This document shows positions 1 through 7,627 of a DNA stretch of 15,094 nt, one piece after another. Each line of letters opens with the position of its first letter. Position 1 is the first letter of the stretch. The stretch is taken from positions 1 through 15,094 of the forward strand of contig SKHH01000299.1 of NCBI GenBank assembly GCA_007117055.1, read 5' to 3'. The stretch is from Lishizhenia sp. GTDB lineage: Bacteria; Bacteroidota; Bacteroidia; Flavobacteriales_D; Crocinitomicaceae. Under the pieces are notes generated by a model. It was not told the origin of the DNA. It saw only the letters and a program-made list of their open reading frames with translations, and did not search any database. A program made the position numbers and the translations under genes.

Positions 1-318
1 ACAATCGTTTTCATTCCATATTGCAATTTCATAACACGCTAAATCAGCTGGAACATCAGGCTGATTTCCGGTGATTTCCCATTCACATTCATCGTCATCC
101 CATATTGCCGTTTCATAACAACTTAAATCAGTTGGAGCCGACGGCTGTTCTCCATCCACATTCCACTCACAATCGTTTTCATTCCATATTGCAGTTTCAT
201 AACATGCTATATCAGTTGGAACATCAGGTTGATTTCCGGTAATTTCCCATTCGCATGTTTCACTATCAAATTGAGCAGTTTGATAACATAGTAAATCATC
301 TGGAGCTTCTGGTTGATC
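1..318 (-). repeat. In-frame 84-bp (28-aa) tandem repeats, at least 3.5 copies
   Basis: Units lie at 1-84, 85-168 and 169-252, with a shorter diverged copy at 253-318. Each full unit encodes 28 residues of the form EW-x(4)-Q-P-x(2)-P-x-D-x(2)-CYE-x-A-I-W-x(4)-C. Units 1 and 3 differ at only 6 of 84 bases, whereas unit 2 differs clearly from both, so the array seems to have grown as 168-bp pairs. The array continues beyond position 1. Similar Cys/Trp repeats are familiar to me from T9SS-exported Bacteroidota proteins, but I cannot confirm that by search. Confidence 0.9.
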
Positions 319-1809
319 AACAACAATGGTTAAATTTGTTTCTTCTGCGCATTGATCAGGATCTGGAGTAAATGTATAGGTTGTAGTTTCGGTGTTATTA
401 ATTGCAGGTGACCAAGATCCAGTAATTCCATTATTTGAAATATCAGGTAAAGGATCAATAGTTGTTCCTTCACAAACTGCATCAACGAGATCAAACTCAG
501 GGATAATAATGGCATCAGTATCTCCATCAATTTCAAACTCCATATTTAATTTAAAACGACAATCATTTGCCCCTACAGGATCAACCATCACATAATATTC
601 TTCACCAAATCCAAGTGGATTTGAAGTAAACGCATCTCCATTAGAAAGTTGATGAAAGGCCGAAGCTGCATGGTCTGTAGCATCTAATGTACTACTACAA
701 ACATCAGCATCATACACTCTAAATTGAATTTGATTAGGAAAATTAATACGTTGAGCGGCACATGAAACATCCTCTGCCGTAATTCTTACCCGTACATTTC
801 CATCTACACAATCTTCTACGGGTGTTGTAAATTTATACCAAGTTGATGACTCTATCGTTCTAGATAACGCAGAAAAAGGACCGCCTCCAGTCGCTGGATT
901 AAAATCATCCTTTATACCTCCCACATGAGGAATGCTTCCCAGTCCATTAGGAGCTTCGCCAATATACGCAGTTACACCACCTAATCGGTCATTAGCAGGA
1001 TTACCACTCGGTCTTAATCCACTTGCTGTAGTACAATAAAAGCCATGTACTCCACCATTTTGACCAATCGATAATGGAATCGCCATCGAACACATATCAT
1101 TTGAAGGCCTAGTTCCAACCACAAAATAATCAATTCGCAGTACTTGATTCATAGAATTTGAGTTGGTAAATTGCAGTCCTATTCTTCCGGTCATATTTCT
1201 AAAAGAAGAAATATCATAAAATAAAGTTCTAGTGTGCGAAGAACTATTCGGGTAGAATTGATTTGGGAAATCGTTATAAGGGCCACCAGCAGCAAAAGTT
1301 GTTACTATTGGAGTTGGTCCATCAGGCATTTGGTCATTATCAGTATCAATGGCTACCCCTAATTGTAAGGTGTTAAGATTAGCTGCATTTGCTGGACTTC
1401 CAAAAAAATCGTTTTGCACTACAATTCGAGCAAAAAGTTGTTCATCATCAGGTAGTGTCATTTCTGGTGTCCAAATATAACACCCTCTATTTGCCCCTGT
1501 TCCTAAATCTAATCGAACATAGTGTGTACTTCCTTCTTCAAAACCATTTGATCCGAACCAATTAGCTGATGCCATAGTAGGATTAGCTGACTCAGTATAA
1601 CCAGGTACTACTCCTTTTGTCCACATGTTTAAATCTCTTGGAACTCCTGTAAGATCAAACTTATTAGGTAAAGTATTGTTAAAATCTTCTATATACAGAA
1701 TCTCCACATCGTTTCCACTAACTGTATTAATAATACCTTGAGAATAATTATAAAAATTAAAAAGTACATTAATAATTAATAACGAAGATAGCCTCATTAA
1801 AAACTTCAT
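1..1809 (-). CDS. Large secreted modular repeat protein, C-terminal part missing (window edge)
   Basis: The reading frame is open for 603 codons from the ATG at 1809 to the window edge, without a stop. Residues 1-24 look like a signal peptide (MKFLMRL then a hydrophobic stretch, ending near YSQG). Residues 25-235 form a beta-rich domain that resembles carbohydrate-binding or lectin-like jelly rolls, but I cannot name the family. Residues 236-430 include WYKF at 324 and alternating VRVRI strands, like the beta-sandwich modules of Bacteroidota surface proteins. Residues 435-497 are an Ig-like module (ITGSWSP, TYTFTPDPDQC) that also occurs in the neighbouring protein. From residue 498 a tract of 28-residue repeats with paired Cys and Trp begins and runs off the window. 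A T9SS sorting domain would be expected at the missing C-terminus (inference). It is separated from the upstream gene by a terminator, so it is probably transcribed alone. The function is unknown; adhesion or polymer binding is a guess. Confidence 0.85.
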   Translation of the reverse strand, partial: MKFLMRLSSLLIINVLFNFYNYSQGIINTVSGNDVEILYIEDFNNTLPNKFDLTGVPRDLNMWTKGVVPGYTESANPTMASANWFGSNGFEEGSTHYVRLDLGTGANRGCYIWTPEMTLPDDEQLFARIVVQNDFFGSPANAANLNTLQLGVAIDTDNDQMPDGPTPIVTTFAAGGPYNDFPNQFYPNSSSHTRTLFYDISSFRNMTGRIGLQFTNSNSMNQVLRIDYFVVGTRPSNDMCSMAIPLSIGQNGGVHGFYCTTASGLRPSGNPANDRLGGVTAYIGEAPNGLGSIPHVGGIKDDFNPATGGGPFSALSRTIESSTWYKFTTPVEDCVDGNVRVRITAEDVSCAAQRINFPNQIQFRVYDADVCSSTLDATDHAASAFHQLSNGDAFTSNPLGFGEEYYVMVDPVGANDCRFKLNMEFEIDGDTDAIIIPEFDLVDAVCEGTTIDPLPDISNNGITGSWSPAINNTETTTYTFTPDPDQCAEETNLTIVVDQPEAPDDLLCYQTAQFDSETCEWEITGNQPDVPTDIACYETAIWNENDCEWNVDGEQPSAPTDLSCYETAIWDDDECEWEITGNQPDVPADLACYEIAIWNENDC

Positions 1810-1810
1810 A

Positions 1811-1845
1811 ACATAGTAATTTAAGTCTGAAAAATCAGACTATGT
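1811..1845 (-). promoter_or_regulatory. Inverted repeats in the leader, directly before the start codon at 1809
   Basis: Two complementary pairs share three bases. AGTCTGA at 1824-1830 pairs with TCAGACT at 1835-1841 over a 4-nt loop. ACATAGT at 1811-1817 pairs with ACTATGT at 1839-1845. In the minus-strand RNA the second pairing would cover the bases just upstream of the start codon, while the first leaves them free. A role in translation control is inference; AT-rich leaders can form such pairs by chance. Confidence 0.4.
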
Positions 1846-1899
1846 GAGTAATAATTAAGCTCTTCAATAAAAAGGGAATATAGTTCATTAATTCACAAC

Positions 1900-1918
1900 C
1901 GTTTATTGAAAATAAACG
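1900..1918. other. Perfect 8-bp hairpin in the intergenic region
   Basis: CGTTTATT at 1900-1907 and AATAAACG at 1911-1918 form an 8-bp stem with a GAA loop. A second near-palindrome, GCTTTTaAAAAGC, overlaps it from 1918. The sequence lies between the terminator of the 2050-5262 gene and the start of the 1809 gene. It could be an operator or part of a leader. I found no perfect TAnnTTTG in this gap, so the promoter of the 1809 gene is not located. Confidence 0.4.
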
Positions 1919-1990
1919 CTTTTAAAAAGCTAATATACAAAAACTATATAAAGAAAAAAGATTTATGCTTTAAAATCTACTTTAATCCAT

Positions 1991-2027
1991 TAAAAAAGAG
2001 GGTAATCCATTATGGAGAACCCTCTTT
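1991..2027 (-). terminator. Rho-independent terminator of the large surface-protein gene
   Basis: AAAGAGGGT at 1995-2003 pairs with ACCCTCTTT at 2019-2027, and an inner TCCAT/ATGGA pair (2006-2010 and 2012-2016) extends the stem. Read on the minus strand the hairpin is followed by a run of six T (1992-1997). It begins 22 bp after the stop codon at 2050. Confidence 0.85.
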
Positions 2028-2049
2028 CTTCATATCTATTCTTGGTGTA

Positions 2050-5000
2050 TTACCTTAATAAAGTAACATGTCCAGTATGTACTTGTCGTTCATCAGTGTA
2101 TTTATCTCTAAACTGAATTTTCCAAACATAAACCCCATCCTGAACTACTTTTCCTCCGTATGTACCGTCCCATCCTACTGCTGCGTTATTTGATTCAAAT
2201 AAAACTTCTCCCCAACGGTTAAAGATTAACATATTAAAATTTTGAGGGTCAAATCCAGAGGTGAATATGGGTTGAAATATTTCGTTAAAATCATCACCGT
2301 CTGGAGTAAATGCGTTTGGAACCCAAAAAATTAAGTCTTCTTGTACTTCTATAATTCTAACTGTTGAGTCTGTACATCCTAATTCATTGGTAGCATAAAG
2401 TACAACTTCATAAAACTCATCTGGATCACTTGGGAAAGTGTGAGTTGGATTTTCTTGAAATGAAATTTGCGAGTCGTTTCCAAAATCCCATTCGTAAGAA
2501 ACAGCCCCGAGTGATTCATTATTAAATACCACTGATGGATCTGTAACTGTAACAACCATTGGATTTGCAATAAAGTCTGCAATTGGTCCACTCTTTATGC
2601 AGACGTAGTCGTTTTGTGTTAGATTACTTGAACATCCTTCATCACTAATTACAGTAAGTGTTACAGAAAAACAACCCGTTTGAGAATACGTATGAGTTAC
2701 TTCATCACAACCATTAAGCACTGTTCCGTCTCCCATATCCCAAATACATTGTGAGGAAGTTCCTGGAGTTAAGTTTTCAAATGTAATTGGGGTAAAAGAA
2801 CAACCATCTGTTTCATCTGCTGTAAAGTTAATGGGTAAATCAGAGCCTACAGTTACCGTAACCTGATCGGTGCTTATACAACCATTAACCTCACCTGTCA
2901 CAGTATAAGTTGTCGTTCCTGACGGAGGTGTAAAAGGTACACCATTTTGAATACCATTTGACCATGTATAGGAGTTAGCTCCAGATCCACTTAAAATTAT
3001 GGTTTCACCTGCACAAATAGTGATATCATTTCCTGCTGAAACATTTGGACCTGGATTTACAGTTACCGTTACTACATCGGAAGCGATACATCCATTTAAA
3101 TCTGCTGTCACTGTATAGGTTGTTGTTCCTACGGGAGGAACAAAACTAATACCGTCTTGAACGTTGTTGCTCCATGAAATATCTGCACCATCTGGATTAG
3201 TCGCTGTTAGGGTTACCTCCTGACCTTCACAAATTTCAATGTTATCTCCTGCATCAACAGCAGGAGCGCCAGGACCCGCTAGGTTTACGGTGGAAGTATT
3301 TTCTTCCGAACATCCTCCCTGTTCAATAATAAAGTCTGTATAACTACCTTCACCTAATCCCGAAATTGTAATAGTACCATTCGCGTCTGTGGTAAAGTTA
3401 GTGGGTGTAAAACCATTATATCCAATACTGTATGTTTCGTTCGGATTTAATCCACTTATAACAATAGACCCATCTTGCGCCCCACATTCAGTCAAATCAT
3501 TTCCTGAAACTGAATAATTGAACTCAATAACCGTTAAGTTTAATGTAGCCAAGGAGTCACAACCTGATGCAGATTCTATTGTCGCCGTTTGTGAACCAGA
3601 AGTGTTGAACACCAAGTCATTCCATTCATAAGGTAGTTCATCTGAGCAAATTGATAAGTCAGTAACACTAGAAGATGTTTCAACCACATTTACGGTTATG
3701 CTTGTAACTGCTGCACAAGCTCCTGGATCTGGAGTAAAAGTATATTCTGTTTCGCCAATGACTGAAGCGTCAATTACAGCAGGTGACCAAGTTCCAGAAG
3801 CTCCTTCATTAGATGTGTTTGGCAAAGAAGGTGGTGTATCTCCTTGACAAATATCAGGTATTGGATCAAAAGTAGTTGTCCCCCCCTCTGTTACTTCAAC
3901 GGTAATTGAAGTTCCAATAGCACACTGTCCACTGTTGGGTAAAAAGTCAAAAGTAAAAGTACCTGGTGCACTTGTATCCACACTTCCGTTCCAATTACCT
4001 GTAATTCCATTGGTTGAAGTCGTTGGTAAAGGAGGTGCTGTCTCACCCACGCAATATGGACCTACCGGATCAAATAATGGTTCTTCTGAATCCGGTAAAA
4101 CTTCAATATCAATGGTACCGAAACCTTCACATGGAGCAAAACCAACTTCATATTCTATAGTATGAACTCCTACTCCAGCAATTGAAGGACTAAAAATACC
4201 TGATTGTGTCACACCATTTCCTGTATAAATACCACCATTCGAAACAGCAGTAAGGTTTACTGTTGGGTCACTCAAACAAAAAGGTCCTACAGGGTTTATT
4301 GTTCCGTCAAAGGGACCAGTCTGAGCTGAGGGAGGAGAAGCGATATCTATACTAAAGGTTGTACTACCGATACTTGTTGAATTAAAAGTACCCCAACTTT
4401 GCGCAACGATAAAGATTTGATCTCCTACATTAACCATTGGAGCGTCAAAATTAGAATTACAGCCAAAATTAGAATTATCAACAAACTGAATGCACCCGCC
4501 ATCATTCTGAGCAAAACCACATGCAATAGAATTGTTAGGATTTTGCGCCGCATCACAGGGACTTTCACCAGGAGGAATTAAAAATACATTCACATCAATA
4601 TACCCTACATTCAAGTTTCCATTAATTAAAATCTCAAGTGGTCCGGCCTGAGTGATATTTAGCGTAATAAATCCATAGTTGTTGAACCCTTGTTCTTGAT
4701 TTAAACAGTTTTGAGCAAAGTCTACATTTGGAGTTGCCGGAACAAAGTTGAAAGGGCCTGCTAATTCATCTTCTTCACAAACTGTTGCTTGAATATCGCA
4801 ACTGAATGGACACTCCTCAATGTTTGTGTAATTCAATAAAGCTGAATTATTTACCCATGCTCCTCCCATTTCTGTTGTAACTCTCAATCGGTCTGCTCCT
4901 GCTGGAACCAATATGTAGTCGGGAGAGTTGGGATCCGTACTTAAATTAAACCATCCCCCAATTGGATTATTATTTGGATCTAACCACTGCGCTTGAACAC

Positions 5001-5262
5001 AAGAGATATTGGTACCATTTAAATCAAAGTAAAGTAAATATTCTTCATTTTCTATAAACCCTAAATATGTTCTTTCGGATCCAGAACCTATACCTTCGGA
5101 ATCGTTAACAGCTTGGTAATTACAAGTTGGACTATTTATAGTTGCTTCATCTGAGACATGCCCTACTGTATTACATTGGGCAGTTAAATTATTGAATGAA
5201 AAAAAATACAATGCCCCTAGCATTATCCAGTATTTCAAATTGAAAAAGTTAACATTCATCAT
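2050..5262 (-). CDS. T9SS-secreted multidomain surface protein with type B (gliding motility-associated) C-terminal domain
   Basis: The frame is open from an ATG at 5298 (1082 codons), but I prefer the ATG at 5262 (or 5259). It gives a compact signal peptide (MMNVNFFNLKYW, hydrophobic core, cleavage near LTA-QC), and a -7 promoter element lies at 5296-5303, over the upstream ATG. Residue numbers here count from 5298. Domains in order: an N-terminal beta domain (45-160); a beta-sandwich (170-320); Ig-like modules (330-540); a 'CSDELPYEWND' module (548-590); a SprB-type repeat region (595-675); two closely similar Ig-like repeats with TTTYTVT (680-817); two PKD domains (822-902 and 905-985, the second with YEWDFG); and a C-terminal type B sorting domain (989-1082) with FWVPNAFTPDGD, NRWGEVLF and GVYVWKI. 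That last domain directs export through T9SS and surface attachment in Bacteroidota (known). The ligand is unknown; adhesion is inference. Confidence 0.92.
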   Translation of the reverse strand: MMNVNFFNLKYWIMLGALYFFSFNNLTAQCNTVGHVSDEATINSPTCNYQAVNDSEGIGSGSERTYLGFIENEEYLLYFDLNGTNISCVQAQWLDPNNNPIGGWFNLSTDPNSPDYILVPAGADRLRVTTEMGGAWVNNSALLNYTNIEECPFSCDIQATVCEEDELAGPFNFVPATPNVDFAQNCLNQEQGFNNYGFITLNITQAGPLEILINGNLNVGYIDVNVFLIPPGESPCDAAQNPNNSIACGFAQNDGGCIQFVDNSNFGCNSNFDAPMVNVGDQIFIVAQSWGTFNSTSIGSTTFSIDIASPPSAQTGPFDGTINPVGPFCLSDPTVNLTAVSNGGIYTGNGVTQSGIFSPSIAGVGVHTIEYEVGFAPCEGFGTIDIEVLPDSEEPLFDPVGPYCVGETAPPLPTTSTNGITGNWNGSVDTSAPGTFTFDFLPNSGQCAIGTSITVEVTEGGTTTFDPIPDICQGDTPPSLPNTSNEGASGTWSPAVIDASVIGETEYTFTPDPGACAAVTSITVNVVETSSSVTDLSICSDELPYEWNDLVFNTSGSQTATIESASGCDSLATLNLTVIEFNYSVSGNDLTECGAQDGSIVISGLNPNETYSIGYNGFTPTNFTTDANGTITISGLGEGSYTDFIIEQGGCSEENTSTVNLAGPGAPAVDAGDNIEICEGQEVTLTATNPDGADISWSNNVQDGISFVPPVGTTTYTVTADLNGCIASDVVTVTVNPGPNVSAGNDITICAGETIILSGSGANSYTWSNGIQNGVPFTPPSGTTTYTVTGEVNGCISTDQVTVTVGSDLPINFTADETDGCSFTPITFENLTPGTSSQCIWDMGDGTVLNGCDEVTHTYSQTGCFSVTLTVISDEGCSSNLTQNDYVCIKSGPIADFIANPMVVTVTDPSVVFNNESLGAVSYEWDFGNDSQISFQENPTHTFPSDPDEFYEVVLYATNELGCTDSTVRIIEVQEDLIFWVPNAFTPDGDDFNEIFQPIFTSGFDPQNFNMLIFNRWGEVLFESNNAAVGWDGTYGGKVVQDGVYVWKIQFRDKYTDERQVHTGHVTLLR

Positions 5263-5295
5263 AGTGTGCGTTACATAGAGTTTCATAGTTAACGT

Positions 5296-5303
5296 CAAAA
5301 ATA
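5296..5303 (-). promoter_or_regulatory. Bacteroidota -7 promoter element (TATTTTTG) for the large surface-protein gene
   Basis: The minus strand reads TATTTTTG, a full match to TAnnTTTG. No good -33 TTTG is found about 19 bp further upstream. A transcription start near 5290 would give a leader of about 28 nt before the ATG at 5262. Confidence 0.45.
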
Positions 5304-5484
5304 ATAAATCGTTGCTTTAAAACTCTATTCAATAAGCACTTGTAACACATTTGAATTATTATGTGAAAATTTGAACGGAAGAATTATTGACAATAGTTTA
5401 AGATGATTATACACAACGTATATTTCTATGTATGTTTTGTAGAATTAATTATACCAGAATATTTTCCTTTTAGGGAATTTACAT

Positions 5485-5492
5485 TATTTTAG
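5485..5492 (+). promoter_or_regulatory. Possible -7 promoter element (TATTTTAG) for the carboxylase operon
   Basis: TATTTTAG matches TAnnTTTG with one mismatch and ends 24 bp before the ATG at 5517. The -33 region has only TTTT at 5462-5465. The call is weak and rests on position and on similar spacing at other genes in this window. Confidence 0.3.
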
Positions 5493-5516
5493 CGCTCCTT
5501 TTAAATCAAAGTAGTA

Positions 5517-7160
5517 ATGGCAATTTCAAAACAAGAACTAGAGTTTAATAAGAACGACGATGCGATGCGTCTAAAGATCAAACATCTTGAACGTGAGTTA
5601 GATAAAATATATGAAGGTGGTGGAAAGAAAAAAATAGAAAAACACCACTCAAAAGGAAAGTTAACGGCTAGGGAGCGAATCGACCTTTTATTAGATTCAA
5701 ATACGGATCGTTTTGAAGTTGGAGCACTTGCGGGCTATGGAATGTATAAGGAGCATGGTGGGTGTCCTTCTGGTGGCGTGGTGATAGTGATAGGATATGT
5801 TTCCGGTAAACAATGTATTGTCGTAGCTAATGATGCTACTGTTAAAGCTGGAGCTTGGTTCCCTATCACTGGAAAAAAGAATTTGAGAGCTCAAGAAATA
5901 GCCATGGAAAATAACTTGCCAATTATTTACCTCGTCGATTCTGCTGGCGTTTATCTTCCTATGCAAGACGAAATATTTCCTGATAAAGAACATTTCGGGA
6001 GAATATTTAGAAATAACGCGGTTATGAGTTCAAGAGGAATCCCTCAAATTGCTGCAGTAATGGGAAGTTGTGTAGCTGGAGGTGCTTATCTTCCAATTAT
6101 GTCTGATGAAAGTTTAATTGTAAATAAAACAGGAACTATTTTCCTTGCTGGTTCTTATTTAGTCAAAGCTGCTATAGGTGAATCTGTTGATAATGAAACC
6201 TTAGGTGGTGCTGTAACACACACTGAAATTTCTGGTGTGTGTGATTACAAATCTGAAAATGACGAAGAGTGTTTAGCAACTATTCGTGAATTAATGGACC
6301 AAATTGGACAAGCTCAATCTGCGGGCTTTGATAGAAAAGAAAGTCAGGCTCCGAAAAAAGAACTGAAAGATGTGTATGGAATTATTCCGCAAGATAGAGC
6401 CAAGCCTTACGATGTCCGTGAAATTTTAAAGTGTATTGTAGATGATTCAAAATTAACTGAATACAAAAAAGATTACGGAAAAACCATTGTTACTGCTTAT
6501 GCCCGAATTGACGGTTGGAGTGTAGGTATTGTTGCTAATCAACGCTCTATTTCTAAAACAGCGAAAGGTGAAATGCAGTTTGGCGGTGTAATTTATTCTG
6601 ATTCTGCTGACAAAGCAGCTCGCTTTATTATGAACTGTAACCAGAAAAATATCCCGTTGATTTTCCTTCAAGATGTTTCTGGATTTATGGTGGGGTCTAA
6701 AAGTGAACATGGTGGAATAATAAAAGATGGTGCAAAAATGGTAAATGCCATGGCGAACTCGGTAGTTCCTAAATTCACAGTAGTAATGGGGAATTCATAC
6801 GGTGCTGGAAATTACGCGATGTGCGGAAAGGCATATGATCCTCGTTTAATTGTGGCTTGGCCTACTGCTGAGTTAGCTGTAATGAGTGGAGCAAGTGCAG
6901 CAAAAACTTTACTTCAAATTGAAGTAGCTTCTTTGAAAGGTAGAGGGGAAGAAATTACAGCTGAAAGAGAAAAAGAACTTTTTGATAAAATCAAAAATAA
7001 ATACGATGAGCAAATTAGTCCTTATTATGCTGCTTCACGTATTTGGGTTGATGCGATTATAGATCCTGCTGAAACAAGAAAGGTATTAAGTCTCGGTATA
7101 GAAATGGCAAATCATAAACCAGCGGAAAAACCATACAATGTTGGAGTAATTCAAACATGA
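5517..7160 (+). CDS. Acyl-CoA carboxylase, carboxyltransferase (beta) subunit, methylcrotonoyl-CoA carboxylase type
   Basis: This subunit moves carboxyl from carboxybiotin to an acyl-CoA in the cytoplasm; the biotin-carrying partner is not in this window. The 547 residues match the usual length of MCC/PCC beta chains. The N-terminal crotonase-fold half carries GAWFPITGKK (112-121), VDSAGVYLP (140-148), FPDKEHFGRIF (154-164) and GSCVAGGAYLPIMSDE (183-198). The C-terminal half carries LQDVSGFMVG (384-393) and MGNSYGAGNYAMCGKAYDPR (424-443), followed by WPTAELAVMSG. The two Gly-rich oxyanion loops are intact. The FPD-HFGRIF and GNYAMCGKAY motifs favour methylcrotonoyl-CoA (leucine breakdown) over propionyl-CoA, but the substrate is inferred. 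The gene overlaps the next one by 4 bp (ATGA) and appears to be first in an operon. mccB would be a fitting symbol if the substrate is confirmed. Confidence 0.95.
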   Translation: MAISKQELEFNKNDDAMRLKIKHLERELDKIYEGGGKKKIEKHHSKGKLTARERIDLLLDSNTDRFEVGALAGYGMYKEHGGCPSGGVVIVIGYVSGKQCIVVANDATVKAGAWFPITGKKNLRAQEIAMENNLPIIYLVDSAGVYLPMQDEIFPDKEHFGRIFRNNAVMSSRGIPQIAAVMGSCVAGGAYLPIMSDESLIVNKTGTIFLAGSYLVKAAIGESVDNETLGGAVTHTEISGVCDYKSENDEECLATIRELMDQIGQAQSAGFDRKESQAPKKELKDVYGIIPQDRAKPYDVREILKCIVDDSKLTEYKKDYGKTIVTAYARIDGWSVGIVANQRSISKTAKGEMQFGGVIYSDSADKAARFIMNCNQKNIPLIFLQDVSGFMVGSKSEHGGIIKDGAKMVNAMANSVVPKFTVVMGNSYGAGNYAMCGKAYDPRLIVAWPTAELAVMSGASAAKTLLQIEVASLKGRGEEITAEREKELFDKIKNKYDEQISPYYAASRIWVDAIIDPAETRKVLSLGIEMANHKPAEKPYNVGVIQT

Positions 7161-7627
7161 TTTTAAAGACCGATATAAAACATTATGCTGATTTATCAAA
7201 GGATGAGTTATATGGCATTCTTGCTTTAAGAACAAGCGTTTTTGTTGTAGAGCAAAACTGTCCTTATCAAGAATTAGATAGCAAAGATCAAGAGGCATAT
7301 CATTTAATATTACGTGATTCCTCGGAAATTTTAGGAACATTAAGAATCCTTTTAACGGAATATAATATAAATAATCCTATCATTTTTATTGGTCGCGTTG
7401 TTATTCACACTTCTATTCGTGGAAAAAAATGGGGTCATCATATTATGAATACTTCCCTTCAATTCATTGATGAGAAATGGAAAAATGCTCATGTTATTAT
7501 TTCTGCCCAAGAGCATTTGCAAACATTTTACAAAAAACATGGTTTTATATCCACGGATAAACATTATTTAGAAGACGGTATACCACACGTTGAAATGCTT
7601 TTAAATTTAAAGAATTATGAAGTTTAA
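7157..7627 (+). CDS. elaA: ElaA-like GNAT-family N-acetyltransferase
   Basis: The 156-residue protein is predicted to be a cytoplasmic acetyl-CoA-dependent acetyltransferase; the natural substrate of ElaA is not settled. The ElaA signatures are LRTSVFVVEQNCPYQELD (residues 25-42), IGRVVIH in the acetyl-CoA binding region, SAQEHLQTFYKKHGF in the central part, and YLEDGIPHVEML near the C-terminus. The length fits the family. One oddity is the acetyl-CoA pyrophosphate loop, which reads RGKKWG where the usual pattern is R-x-x-G-x-G, so the middle glycine is a lysine. Its ATG overlaps the carboxylase stop by 4 bp, and its end overlaps the next gene by 11 bp, suggesting translational coupling. Confidence 0.9.
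   Translation: MILKTDIKHYADLSKDELYGILALRTSVFVVEQNCPYQELDSKDQEAYHLILRDSSEILGTLRILLTEYNINNPIIFIGRVVIHTSIRGKKWGHHIMNTSLQFIDEKWKNAHVIISAQEHLQTFYKKHGFISTDKHYLEDGIPHVEMLLNLKNYEV

Noticed and set aside
1..318. CRISPR-like regular repeats
   Set aside because: The period is 84 bp with no spacer structure, and the repeats stay in one open reading frame with conserved Cys/Trp/Pro codons, so they are protein repeats.
4399..4581. Plus-strand open frames within 3935-4165 and 4399-4581
   Set aside because: They lie wholly inside the minus-strand surface-protein gene, show no recognisable motif and have no start signals; they are shadow frames.
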